Below, in pieces: positions 7,871-16,486 of a DNA stretch of 44,062 nucleotides (the first letter of the stretch is position 1; the number at the start of each line of letters is the position of its first letter). A program made the position numbers and the translations under genes. The notes under the pieces were generated by a model. The model saw nothing but the letters and a program-made list of their open reading frames with translations. It had not been told where the DNA came from and ran no database searches. This DNA comes from Janthinobacterium sp. (GTDB taxonomy: Bacteria > Pseudomonadota > Gammaproteobacteria > Burkholderiales > Burkholderiaceae_D), in the NCBI GenBank assembly GCA_025356595.1, contig JANXSQ010000288.1, positions 1 to 44,062 on the forward strand, in the 5' to 3' direction.

Positions 7871-9559
7871 ATGTACCAATACGATCAATATGACCACCTC
7901 ATCGTCAGGGAACGCATTGCCCAATACCGCAATCAGGTGGAGCGCCGCATCGCCAACGAATTGACGGAAGAGGAATTCATCCCCCTGCGCCTGCAAAACG
8001 GCCTGTACATGCAGCGCCACGCCTACATGCTGCGCGTGGCCGTGCCCTACGGCCTACTGTCGGCCAAACAGATGCGCATGTTCGGCCATATCGCCCGCAA
8101 GTACGACCGCGGCTATGGCCACTTCACGACGCGCCAGAACATCCAGTTCAACTGGATCGAGCTGGAACAGACCCCCGACATCCTCGCCGAACTGGCCTCG
8201 GTGGAGATGCACGCCATCCAGACCTCGGGCAACTGCATCCGCAACACCACCTCCGACCCCTACGCCGGCGTGGCCTTCGACGAGATCATCGATCCGCGTC
8301 CCTACGCCGAGGTGTTGCGCCAGTGGAGCACCTTCCATCCGGAATTCATCGCCCTGCCGCGCAAGTTCAAGGTCGCCATCAACGGCGCCAAGGAAGACCG
8401 CGCCGCCATCGCCGTGCACGACATCGGTCTGACGGCGGTCTACAACGCGGCCGGCGAGATCGGCTTCAAGGTCATGGTCGGCGGCGGCATGGGCCGCACC
8501 CCCATCCTGGGCAGCGTGGTGCGCGAGTTCCTGCCGTGGCAGCATCTGCTGACCTATGTGCAGGCCGTCATGCGCGTCTACAACCAGTACGGCCGGCGCG
8601 ACAACAAGTACAAGGCGCGCATCAAGATCCTGCTGAAGGCCATCGGCGTCGAGGAATTCACCCGCCAGGTCGAGGCCGAATGGCTGGACCTGAAGGATGG
8701 CGCGGAAACCCTCAGCGTGGAGGAAATGTCGCGCCTGGTGGCGTATTTCCAGCCGCCCGCCTACAAGACCCTGGAGAACCTCGATCCGCTGCTGGAGCAC
8801 GCCGACAACAAGGCCTTCTCCAACTGGCTCAAGCGCAACGTCAAGCAACACAAGGTGGCCGGTTACGCCATCGCCGTGCTGTCGCTGAAGAAGACCGGCG
8901 TGCCGCCGGGCGACGCCACGGCCGAGCAGATCGACTTCGTCGCCGACCTGGCCGAGCGCTACAGCTTCGCCGAACTGCGCGTCACGCATGAGCAGAACCT
9001 GGTCCTGGCCGACGTCGAGCAGAGCCAGTTGTTCAAGCTCTGGCTGGAGGTGAAGGCGCACGGCCTGGCGACGCCGAACATCGGCCTGCTGACCGACATG
9101 ATCTGCTGCCCGGGCGGCGACTTCTGCTCGCTGGCGAACGCCAAGTCGCTGCCGATCGCCGCCGCCATCGCCGAGCGTTTCGACAATATCGACTTCCAGC
9201 ACGACATCGGCGAGATCGAACTCAACATCTCCGGCTGCATCAACGCCTGCGGCCACCACCACGTCGGCAGCATCGGCGTGCTGGGCGTCGACAAGGACGG
9301 CAGCGAATGGTACCAGGTGTCGATCGGCGGCTCGCAGGGCAACCAGGCCGCCATCGGCAAGATCATCGGCCCGTCCTTCTCCTCGCAGCAGATGCCGGAA
9401 GTGGTCGACCGCCTGCTGCAGGTGTATGTGCGCGAGCGCTTCGAGGACGAGCGCTTCGCCGACACGGCGCAGCGCCTGGGCGTGGCGCCGTTCAAGGAAC
9501 ATGTATATGCAACGCCGATCAAGGTCGGTCATTTGGTGGGGGAGGACGACTATGTTTGA
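7871..9559 (+). CDS. cysI: assimilatory sulfite reductase hemoprotein (nitrite/sulfite reductase family)
   Basis: 562-residue siroheme/[4Fe-4S] enzyme that reduces sulfite to sulfide with six electrons. Two ferredoxin-like half-domains and two siroheme domains are expected. The cluster ligands are visible as Cys413-X5-Cys419 (CPGGDFC) and Cys456-X3-Cys460 (CINAC), followed by GHHHVG. The siroheme-binding TTRQNIQFNW and TSGNCIRNTT segments are present near the N terminus. ATG at 7871 has AGGA about 8 bases before it. No cysJ flavoprotein gene occurs in the unit, so electrons probably come from ferredoxin or another donor, as in many DUF934-associated CysI proteins. A nitrite reductase role is less likely given the neighbours. 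Confidence 0.92.
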   Translation: MYQYDQYDHLIVRERIAQYRNQVERRIANELTEEEFIPLRLQNGLYMQRHAYMLRVAVPYGLLSAKQMRMFGHIARKYDRGYGHFTTRQNIQFNWIELEQTPDILAELASVEMHAIQTSGNCIRNTTSDPYAGVAFDEIIDPRPYAEVLRQWSTFHPEFIALPRKFKVAINGAKEDRAAIAVHDIGLTAVYNAAGEIGFKVMVGGGMGRTPILGSVVREFLPWQHLLTYVQAVMRVYNQYGRRDNKYKARIKILLKAIGVEEFTRQVEAEWLDLKDGAETLSVEEMSRLVAYFQPPAYKTLENLDPLLEHADNKAFSNWLKRNVKQHKVAGYAIAVLSLKKTGVPPGDATAEQIDFVADLAERYSFAELRVTHEQNLVLADVEQSQLFKLWLEVKAHGLATPNIGLLTDMICCPGGDFCSLANAKSLPIAAAIAERFDNIDFQHDIGEIELNISGCINACGHHHVGSIGVLGVDKDGSEWYQVSIGGSQGNQAAIGKIIGPSFSSQQMPEVVDRLLQVYVRERFEDERFADTAQRLGVAPFKEHVYATPIKVGHLVGEDDYV

Positions 9560-10112
9560 AGTACGCGAGGAAATCATTAAGAACCAGGCCGTGGTGGCCA
9601 ACGACTGGGGCCTGCTGCGCCTGGACGAGGGCGACAGCGCCGAGAGCGTGGCCGCGCCGGCCGGCAAAGTGATCGTGCCCTTGGCCGTCTGGCTGGCGCA
9701 GCGCGCCACCCTGGCCGCGCGCCTGCCGCAGATCGGCGTCTGGCTGGCCAGCGACGAGCGCCCGGAAACCCTCGGCGGGGACGTCGCGCAACTGCCCCTC
9801 ATCGCCGTCGACTTCCCCAAGTTCACCGACGGCCGCGGCTATTCGATCGCCTACAATCTGCGCGCCCGCCTGGACTTCAAGGGCGAACTGCGCGCCATCG
9901 GCGACGTGCTGCGCGACCAGCTGTTCTCCATGCACCGGGTCGGCTTCGACGCCTACGCGACGCGCCCCGACCGCAGCATCCACGACGCCCTGAAAGGCCT
10001 GTCGGTCTTCTCGGAAACCTACCAGGCTTCCTGGGACGAGAAATCGCCGCTGTTCCGGCGCCACCAGCGCGACGTCCAGCAGCCGGACGGCGACGTCGGC
10101 TACGGCATCTAA
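9552..10112 (+). CDS. DUF934 protein, sulfite-reductase-associated
   Basis: 186-residue DUF934 protein. The ATG at 9552 lies inside the end of cysI (8-base overlap) and is preceded by GGAGGA, which fixes the start; upstream in-frame codons are out-of-frame cysI sequence. Recognisable segments are FPKFTDGRGYSIA (about 93-105) and FDAYATRPDR, typical of the family. DUF934 genes are regularly found beside cysI in proteobacteria that lack cysJ, and a supporting or electron-transfer-related role in sulfite reduction has been proposed from context. No cofactor motif (Cys pairs, flavin loop) is visible, so the mechanism remains open. Confidence 0.88.
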   Translation: MFEVREEIIKNQAVVANDWGLLRLDEGDSAESVAAPAGKVIVPLAVWLAQRATLAARLPQIGVWLASDERPETLGGDVAQLPLIAVDFPKFTDGRGYSIAYNLRARLDFKGELRAIGDVLRDQLFSMHRVGFDAYATRPDRSIHDALKGLSVFSETYQASWDEKSPLFRRHQRDVQQPDGDVGYGI

Positions 10113-10123
10113 GGGGAATGAGC

Positions 10124-10840
10124 ATGAACGATATGAGCGCCCTCGTGGCCAGCACCGGCCAGACCCTGGCGCGCATCGCGCGCGACTTCACCCCGGCCGT
10201 GTTCGCCTCCAGCCTGGCCGCCGAGGACATGGTGCTCACCGACCTGATCCTCAAAGCCAAGCTGTCCATCGGCATCTTCTCGCTGGAAACGGGCCGCCTG
10301 CACGCGGAAACCCTGGCCGTGCTCGACAAGATCAAGGACGTCTACGGCGCCGAGATCGCCCTGTACCGCCCGCAGCCCGAGGCCGTCGAAGCCTACGTCG
10401 CGCAGAACGGCTTGAACGCCTTCTACGACAGCGTCGAGATGCGGCGCGAATGCTGCCGCATCCGCAAGGTCGAGCCGCTGGGCCGCGCCCTGGCCGGCAA
10501 CAAGGCCTGGGTCACCGGGCAGCGCCGCGCCCAGTCGAGCACGCGCGCCGAATTGCACATCGAAGAGGACGATCCGGCCCACGGCATGACGAAATTCAAT
10601 CCGCTGGCGGACTGGACGGAGGAAGACGTATGGCAATACATCCGCGATAATAAGGTGCCCTACAATGCCTTGCACGACCAGGGTTATCCCTCGATCGGCT
10701 GCCAGCCCTGCACCCGCGCCATCGAACCGGGCGAGGATGTGCGCGCCGGCCGCTGGTGGTGGGAGAATCCGGACTCGAAGGAGTGCGGCCTGCACATGGT
10801 CGACGGCAAACTGATACGCATCAAATCCGTTGCGGCTTAA
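10124..10840 (+). CDS. cysH: APS reductase (adenylyl-sulfate reductase, thioredoxin-type)
   Basis: 238-residue member of the PAPS/APS reductase family that releases sulfite from activated sulfate using thioredoxin. The four iron-sulfur cysteines Cys110-Cys111 (ECCRIRK) and Cys193/Cys196 (IGCQPCT), together with catalytic Cys221 (KECGLH), mark the [4Fe-4S] APS-reducing type rather than the E. coli PAPS type. This fits the absence of cysC (APS kinase) from the unit. ATG 10124 has GGGG 7 bases upstream; the ATG at 10118 lies too close to that site. It follows the DUF934 stop by 11 bases. Confidence 0.93.
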   Translation: MNDMSALVASTGQTLARIARDFTPAVFASSLAAEDMVLTDLILKAKLSIGIFSLETGRLHAETLAVLDKIKDVYGAEIALYRPQPEAVEAYVAQNGLNAFYDSVEMRRECCRIRKVEPLGRALAGNKAWVTGQRRAQSSTRAELHIEEDDPAHGMTKFNPLADWTEEDVWQYIRDNKVPYNALHDQGYPSIGCQPCTRAIEPGEDVRAGRWWWENPDSKECGLHMVDGKLIRIKSVAA

Positions 10841-10862
10841 AACAACAACAAACAGACAAACT

Positions 10863-11774
10863 ATGAACACCATTTTGAACGAGCGTCACCTCGATAGCCT
10901 CGAATCCGAAGCCATCCACATCATGCGCGAAGTGGCGGCCGAGTGCGCCAATCCGGCGCTGCTCTTCTCCGGCGGCAAGGATTCCGTCGTCATGCTGCGC
11001 CTGGCCGAAAAAGCCTTCCGTCCCGGCAAATTCCCCTTCCCCCTGGTGCACATCGACACCGGCCACAACTTCGCCGAAGTGATCACCTTCCGCGACAAGA
11101 AAGTGGCCGAACTGGGCGAGCGCCTGATCATCGGCTCGGTCGAGGAATCGATACGCCGCGGCACCGTGCGCCTGCGCAACCCGGCCACCGATTCGCGCAA
11201 CGCGGCCCAGGCCGTGACGCTGCTGGAAACGATCGCCGAACATAAATTCGACGCCTGCATCGGCGGCGCCCGCCGCGACGAGGAAAAGGCCCGCGCCAAG
11301 GAGCGCATCTTCTCCTTCCGCGACGAGTTCGGCCAGTGGGATCCGAAGGCGCAGCGCCCCGAACTGTGGGATTTGTACAATACCCGCGTCCATCCGGGCG
11401 AAAACATGCGCGTCTTCCCGATCTCCAACTGGACCGAACTCGACGTATGGCAATACATCGCCCGCGAGCAGCTGGAACTGCCGCCGATCTACTTCGCCCA
11501 CGAGCGCCAGGTGATTCCGCGCAACGGCCTGCTGGTGCCGCTGACCGACCTGACCCCGGCCCTGCCGGGCGAAACGGTGGAGACGCAAGTGGTGCGCTTC
11601 CGCACCGTCGGCGACATCTCCTGCACCTGCCCGGTGGCCTCCGACGCCACCACGCTCGAGCAGATCATCGCCGAAACGGCCGTCACCCAAATCACCGAAC
11701 GCGGCGCCACCCGGATGGACGACCAGACCTCCGAAGCGTCGATGGAAAAACGTAAAAAAGCAGGATACTTCTGA
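10863..11774 (+). CDS. cysD: sulfate adenylyltransferase small subunit
   Basis: 303-residue ATP sulfurylase subunit that forms APS from sulfate and ATP together with CysN. The PP-loop SGGKDS is at 36-41. Further family segments include HIDTGHNFAEV, GGARRDEEKARAKER and FPISNWTELDVWQYI, and the C terminus ends in the usual RKKAGYF. The start at 10863 matches the family N terminus; 22 bases separate it from cysH. Its stop overlaps the cysN start as TGATG, consistent with coupled translation of the two subunits. Confidence 0.96.
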   Translation: MNTILNERHLDSLESEAIHIMREVAAECANPALLFSGGKDSVVMLRLAEKAFRPGKFPFPLVHIDTGHNFAEVITFRDKKVAELGERLIIGSVEESIRRGTVRLRNPATDSRNAAQAVTLLETIAEHKFDACIGGARRDEEKARAKERIFSFRDEFGQWDPKAQRPELWDLYNTRVHPGENMRVFPISNWTELDVWQYIAREQLELPPIYFAHERQVIPRNGLLVPLTDLTPALPGETVETQVVRFRTVGDISCTCPVASDATTLEQIIAETAVTQITERGATRMDDQTSEASMEKRKKAGYF

Positions 11775-13096
11775 TGAACGCACTCACCACAACACACCAA
11801 CAAGCGAACCCGGACGGCGTTTCGGGCCTGCTGCGCTTCATCACGGCCGGTTCGGTCGACGACGGCAAGAGCACCCTGATCGGCCGCCTGCTGTTCGACA
11901 GCAAGGGCATCTTCGCCGACCAGCTCGACGCCATGTCGCGCTCCAAGCACAAGCGCACCGTCGGCGACGCCGTCGATCTGTCGCTGCTGACCGACGGCCT
12001 GGAGGCCGAGCGCGAGCAGGGCATCACCATCGACGTCGCCTACCGCTACTTCGCCACGCCGAAGCGCAAATTCATCATCGCCGACACCCCCGGCCATGAA
12101 CAGTACACGCGCAACATGGTCACCGGCGCCTCGACGGCCGACGCCGTCATCATCCTGATCGACGTCTCGAAGGTGAAACTGGGCGAGGACGGCAGCGTCG
12201 AGCTGCTGATCCAGACCAAGCGCCATTCGACCATCGCCCACCTGCTGCAGATCGAGCACGTCGTCGTCGCCGTCAACAAGATGGACCTGATCGGCTACGA
12301 CGAAACCATCTACAAGCGCATCGTCGCCGCCTACCGCGAGTTCGCCGCCACCCTGGGCCTGAAGGACATCACGCCGATTCCCCTCTCGGCCCTGAGCGGC
12401 GACAACGTCGTCGAGCGCGGCGCGAACCTGAACTGGTACACGGGCCCGACCCTGATCGAGCTGCTCGAATCGCTGTCGGTCTACGACGACTCGCACGACG
12501 CGCCCTTCCGCTTCCCCGTGCAACTGGTGGCGCGCCACAACGGCCACGAGGCGAACGACTTCCGCGGCTACATGGGGCGCATCGAAGCGGGCAAGGTCAG
12601 CGTCGGCGACACCATCGTCGTCCAGCCCTCCGGCCAGAGCGCGACCGTGAAGGACATCGTCACCTTCGACGGCTCCCTGCAGACGGCCGTGGTCGGCCAG
12701 TCGGTGACCCTGCTGCTCAACGAGCACCTGGACATCTCGCGCGGCGACACCCTGTCCAGCGCCGGGCGGCCCGCCGCCCTGCTCAAGCAGGTGGTGGCCG
12801 ACGTCTGCTGGTTGTCCGAGGACGCGCTCGACCTGCGCCGCAAGTACTGGATCAAGCACGGCACCAAGCAGACGGCGGCCAAGGTGACGGCGATCGACAC
12901 CCTGCTCGACATCAACACCCAGCAGCGCCACCCGGCCGAGGGCCTGAAGCTGAACGACATCGCGCGCATCACCCTGAGCGTCCAGCAGGCGCTGGCGGCC
13001 GACGCCTACGACGACATCCGCGCCACCGGCGCCTTCATCCTGATCGACGAGGTGACGCATCAGACCGTCGCCGCCGGCATGATCCGGATCGCCTGA
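11774..13096 (+). CDS. cysN: sulfate adenylyltransferase large (GTPase) subunit
   Basis: 440-residue GTPase subunit of ATP sulfurylase, which couples GTP hydrolysis to APS formation. The G1 loop GSVDDGKST is at 26-34, the G2/G3 region reads GITIDVAYRYF and ADTPGHEQY, and G4 is NKMD. EF-Tu-like beta-barrel domains follow. There is no C-terminal APS kinase (CysC) extension, in line with the APS-type CysH. The start overlaps the cysD stop by one base. Confidence 0.96.
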   Translation: MNALTTTHQQANPDGVSGLLRFITAGSVDDGKSTLIGRLLFDSKGIFADQLDAMSRSKHKRTVGDAVDLSLLTDGLEAEREQGITIDVAYRYFATPKRKFIIADTPGHEQYTRNMVTGASTADAVIILIDVSKVKLGEDGSVELLIQTKRHSTIAHLLQIEHVVVAVNKMDLIGYDETIYKRIVAAYREFAATLGLKDITPIPLSALSGDNVVERGANLNWYTGPTLIELLESLSVYDDSHDAPFRFPVQLVARHNGHEANDFRGYMGRIEAGKVSVGDTIVVQPSGQSATVKDIVTFDGSLQTAVVGQSVTLLLNEHLDISRGDTLSSAGRPAALLKQVVADVCWLSEDALDLRRKYWIKHGTKQTAAKVTAIDTLLDINTQQRHPAEGLKLNDIARITLSVQQALAADAYDDIRATGAFILIDEVTHQTVAAGMIRIA

Positions 13097-13107
13097 GGGG
13101 AGCGGAC

Positions 13108-13878
13108 ATGGCCAGCGCATCCGCCTACGGCAAGGTGGTCCTGATCGGCGCCGGTCCCGGCGCCCAGGACTTGATGACCCTGCGCGGCGCGCGCCTGCTG
13201 GCGCAGGCCGGCGTCGTGCTGTACGACGCCCTGGTCACGGAGGAGATGCTGGAACTGTGTCCGCAGGCGCTGAAGATCCCGGTCGGCAAGCGCTGCGGCG
13301 AGTTGTCGACGGCGCAGGCCTTCATCAACAAGCAGTTGCTCGACAACGCGAAGAAATTCGCGCTGGTGGTGCGCCTGAAGGGCGGCGACCCGATGCTGTT
13401 CGGCCGCGCCGACGAGGAGTTGCGCGCGCTCGAGGGGGCCGGCGTGGAAGTTGAAATCGTCCCCGGCATCACCACCGCGCTGGCGGCGGCGGCGGCCACC
13501 CAGCAACCGCTGACCCAGCGCGGCGTGGCGCGCAGCGTGGCCTTCTTCACCTCCAGCACGGCGCCCGGGCACAGCGAACACGCCGCCATTCCCGACAGCG
13601 ACACGCTGGTGCAATACATGGGCGGACGCGAAGCGAGCGCCACGGCGCGGCGCATGCTGGCCCAGGGCCGCCGCGCCGACACGCCGGTGGTGGTGATCGA
13701 AAATTGCAGCCGTCCCGAGCAGCGCGTGCTGCGCCTGCAGCTCGACACCCTGGCGCACGGCCTGGGCGCCACGCACGGCCCCGTGCTGGTGATGCTGGGC
13801 GCGGCCATGGCGCGGCGCCCCCATCAGCGCCTCGACGGCGCGCGCGGCGAACAAGCGGCCGCGCGCCTGACGGCCTGA
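13108..13878 (+). CDS. cobA: uroporphyrinogen-III C-methyltransferase (SUMT)
   Basis: 256-residue SUMT that makes precorrin-2, the first step from uroporphyrinogen III towards siroheme. The family signature runs VLIGAGPGAQDLMTLRGA (about 9-26), then VVLYDALV, RLKGGDPMLFGR and VPGITTALAAAA. It is the stand-alone methyltransferase domain, without the CysG dehydrogenase/chelatase half. As last gene of the cys unit (11 bases after cysN) it supplies the cofactor path of CysI. The C-terminal tail (about 235-256) is Ala/Arg-rich and poorly conserved. Confidence 0.94.
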   Translation: MASASAYGKVVLIGAGPGAQDLMTLRGARLLAQAGVVLYDALVTEEMLELCPQALKIPVGKRCGELSTAQAFINKQLLDNAKKFALVVRLKGGDPMLFGRADEELRALEGAGVEVEIVPGITTALAAAAATQQPLTQRGVARSVAFFTSSTAPGHSEHAAIPDSDTLVQYMGGREASATARRMLAQGRRADTPVVVIENCSRPEQRVLRLQLDTLAHGLGATHGPVLVMLGAAMARRPHQRLDGARGEQAAARLTA

Positions 13879-13896
13879 CGGCTTACCATCAAGGCA

Positions 13897-13922
13897 AGGG
13901 CGCGCGGCCGGACCGGCGCCCT
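13897..13922. terminator. GC-rich hairpin at the cobA/Stealth convergence
   Basis: AGGGCGC (13897-13903) pairs with GCGCCCT (13916-13922) around a further self-complementary core. It lies between two convergent genes 57 bases apart. No T run follows on either strand, so termination here is only likely, not clear. Confidence 0.35.
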
Positions 13923-13935
13923 CCGCCCCGCCGGC

Positions 13936-14940
13936 TCAGGCCGGCATCTCCACTTCGAACGAGGACGGCGCGGGCAGCAGTTTCTGCAGCGTCGCGGCGA
14001 CGCGCAGCAGGCGCGGATCGTCCGGCGCCGCCTCGTCGCAGGTGTCGTTGATGCAGAAAAAAGGCAGCGCGCCGAAGCGCCGCAGCAGCGCCTTCAACTG
14101 GCGTCCGGCCTGCCGGTCCGCCGTGCTGATGTGCAGCGGATCGAGTATCCGCTGGCGCGCGTAGCCGACCTGCACCATCCAGCGCGGCACCAGGTCGGGC
14201 ACCAGCGGCGGCACGCGCCAGGAACGGAAGCTGGTCGAACGCACCCGCTCGAACAAGTCCGCCGCCATGCCCTCCAGTTCATGCATCGCGCTCTTCAGCA
14301 TCGGCCGCGGCGCGTGCGAATACAGGCGCGGCTCGTGGCGGTAGTGCGGATAGCGCCGCGCCAGCCAGTCCTTCGACAGGATGGCGGCGTTCTGCAGCGC
14401 CGTGCCGTCGGCCAGCAGCGCGTCCGCGTCGGCCATCGTGCCCGTTTCCGCGTACACCGTCAGGCGCTCGCCGAACCACTGCGCGGTGTCCACCGCCTGG
14501 CCGAAAAACACGTCGTCGTTCATGTAGATGAAGCGCTCGGACAGGCCGGGGATGTGGTGCAGATAGGATTCGATGTGGCCGGAGTCGAACACCGGCATGG
14601 CCGCCGCCGGCAGCAACTGGCGGTGGTCGACCAGGGTCACGCCGGGCGAGGGACGCAACCAGGCCGGCGCCTGGCGGTCGGTGACGATGTAGACGTGGCC
14701 GTGCTGGGGGAAGAATTTCTCCAGCGCGCGCAGGTTGAAGCGCAGTTCGCCATTGTCGCGGTAGCGCCCGGCGACGTTGCCGTGCAGCGCCAGGTGCTCG
14801 GGGTGGCGCGCGCTCCAGTCGGCGAAGGCGCGCAGGCGCCGCTCGCTCCAGGCCGGGTCGGCGCCGTCCACCCACAGGTAGACGATGTCGATGGCCGCGC
14901 CGGCCTGCGGCGGCGCGGCGGCGGGCAGCGCGCAACCCAT
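13936..14940 (-). CDS. Stealth-family sugar phosphotransferase
   Basis: 334-residue protein with the conserved blocks of Stealth proteins, which transfer hexose-1-phosphate in capsule or cell-wall polysaccharide synthesis. Block 1 reads IDIVYLWVDGADPAW (about 17-31), block 2 includes YRDNGELRFNLRALEKF and VYIVTDRQ, and HIESYLHHIPGLSERFIYMNDDVFFG follows near the middle in segments. The C terminus ends in the typical LLPAPSSFEV. The ATG at 14940 forms TGATG with the cbiX stop; an ATG 27 bases further out is possible. It is the last gene of lptF-lptG-cbiX. No polysaccharide cluster is nearby, so the acceptor is unknown. Confidence 0.85.
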   Translation of the reverse strand: MGCALPAAAPPQAGAAIDIVYLWVDGADPAWSERRLRAFADWSARHPEHLALHGNVAGRYRDNGELRFNLRALEKFFPQHGHVYIVTDRQAPAWLRPSPGVTLVDHRQLLPAAAMPVFDSGHIESYLHHIPGLSERFIYMNDDVFFGQAVDTAQWFGERLTVYAETGTMADADALLADGTALQNAAILSKDWLARRYPHYRHEPRLYSHAPRPMLKSAMHELEGMAADLFERVRSTSFRSWRVPPLVPDLVPRWMVQVGYARQRILDPLHISTADRQAGRQLKALLRRFGALPFFCINDTCDEAAPDDPRLLRVAATLQKLLPAPSSFEVEMPA

Positions 14941-15317
14941 CAGGAAGCGCGCGCGGCGCCGACGCAATAGTCGGCGATGGCGGCCAGCACGGCGGGATCT
15001 TCACCGGCGGCCTCGGCCACCTCGACGCGCAGTTGCGGGTAGTCGCGGCGCAGTTGCTCGACCATCAGCGGCAGGTCGCGCAGCACATGCCCGCCCTGCC
15101 CCAGAAACACCGGCACCACGCGCAGCTCGTCGACGCCGCTGGCGACCAGGTCGGCCACCAGCGCCGGCAGGCGCGGCTCCATCAATTCCAGGAAGGCCAG
15201 CGCGACGACCACCTCGGGCATGCGCGCCTGGCTCAGCGCGCGCAGGCGCTCGAAGGGCGCCGCCCAGGAGGCGGCGCGGGCGCCGTGGGCGAACAGGATC
15301 AGGGCCGGTTTGCTCAT
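14940..15317 (-). CDS. cbiX: short CbiX/SirB-type sirohydrochlorin chelatase
   Basis: 125-residue single-domain chelatase of the CbiX-small class. The metal-binding N-terminal LILFAHGARAASW (His11) and central VVPVFLGQGGHV (second His near residue 81) are present, and such short chelatases act as homodimers. The start overlaps the lptG stop (TGATG), and its own stop overlaps the Stealth start the same way. With cobA ending about 1 kb away on the other strand, an iron-inserting role in siroheme synthesis for CysI is likely. Cobalt insertion for cobalamin is the alternative. Confidence 0.88.
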   Translation of the reverse strand: MSKPALILFAHGARAASWAAPFERLRALSQARMPEVVVALAFLELMEPRLPALVADLVASGVDELRVVPVFLGQGGHVLRDLPLMVEQLRRDYPQLRVEVAEAAGEDPAVLAAIADYCVGAARAS

Positions 15318-16486
15318 CAGTGCCGCTCCACCCAGCGCAGGGCGCCCAGCGCCAGCAGCAGGAACAGCGCGCTGGGGGCGATCGCCGTCAGGAAGGCCGG
15401 CCAGGTGCTCAGCATGCCCAAGTGGGAGAACAGGGTGTTGATGAGCATGAAGCTGACGCCGATCATGATGCCGAGGAAAATCTTCAGGCTCACGCCGCCG
15501 CTGCGCGTGTGCAGATAGGCGAAGGGCAGCGCCAGCGCCATCAGCACGAAGATGGCCAGCGGATTGATCAGTTTCTTCCAGAAGGCGATCTTGAAGCGCT
15601 CCGTCTCCTGCTTGTTTTCGGTCAGGTGGGCGGTGTAGACGGCCAGCTCGCTGGCCGACATGCGCTCCGGATCGGAGGCCGAGACCGAGAGGATCTTCGG
15701 CGTGATCTCCGACACCAGCTCCTTGCTGGCGCTCTTCGCGGTGGCGATGGTGCTCGTCTCCTGGCCGTAATTGTTCTTCAGGTTCGCCTCCACGCCGGGC
15801 GCCAGCGGCGCGCTGTTCGCAAAATGCGTCTCCGTCACGTCCAGCAGGCGCCACACGTTGGCGCCCTGGTAGGTGGCGCTGGTGGCCACGGTCAGCGAGC
15901 GCAGGCGGAAGGCGTTGTCGAACTCGTACAGCTTGACGTCCTTCAGATTGCCGTCGGCGCGCGCCTCGCGCACATTGAAGAAGCGCACCCCCATGACCGC
16001 GCCACTCAGGCCTTCGCTCTTGACGATGTCGCGCGTCCACAGGCCGGAGCTGAACTCGCTCGACACCGTGGTGCCGCGCGAATTGAGCTTGATGCGCTCG
16101 GCCAGCGGCGTGGTGCGCGGCGCGATCAGCTCGCCGAAGATGAAGGTGATGACGACGAACAGCACGCCGATGCGGAACAGGAACCAGCCGGCCATCGAGG
16201 TCGACATGCTGGAGGCGCGCATGATGGTGAATTCCGAGGTCGAGGCGAACTGCGCCATCGTGTAGATGGTGCCGATCAGGGTGGCCACCGGCATCACGTC
16301 GTAGACGTGGCCGGGGATCAGGATCAGCACGTACAGGAAGGCTTGGCCGATGCCGTAGCCGTTCTTGCCCACCGCCGGCAGCTCGCCGGTCAGGTCGACG
16401 AAGGCTTGCAGGGCCAGGAAGGCGACCAGCACGAAGGCCACCGCCTGGATGATGGAGACGGCGAAATAGCGCTGCAGGATCTTCAT
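15317..16486 (-). CDS. lptG: LPS export permease LptG
   Basis: 389-residue inner-membrane subunit of the LptB2FG transporter that extracts lipopolysaccharide from the inner membrane. The N terminus MKILQRYFAVSIIQAVAF begins the first membrane helix; three N-terminal and three C-terminal helices enclose a periplasmic jellyroll domain (about 120-290). The coupling-helix region SEFTIMRASSMS that contacts LptB is visible. Start and stop are both overlapped: ATGA with lptF upstream and TGATG with cbiX downstream. Coupling of lptG to cbiX is unusual. Confidence 0.95.
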   Translation of the reverse strand: MKILQRYFAVSIIQAVAFVLVAFLALQAFVDLTGELPAVGKNGYGIGQAFLYVLILIPGHVYDVMPVATLIGTIYTMAQFASTSEFTIMRASSMSTSMAGWFLFRIGVLFVVITFIFGELIAPRTTPLAERIKLNSRGTTVSSEFSSGLWTRDIVKSEGLSGAVMGVRFFNVREARADGNLKDVKLYEFDNAFRLRSLTVATSATYQGANVWRLLDVTETHFANSAPLAPGVEANLKNNYGQETSTIATAKSASKELVSEITPKILSVSASDPERMSASELAVYTAHLTENKQETERFKIAFWKKLINPLAIFVLMALALPFAYLHTRSGGVSLKIFLGIMIGVSFMLINTLFSHLGMLSTWPAFLTAIAPSALFLLLALGALRWVERH

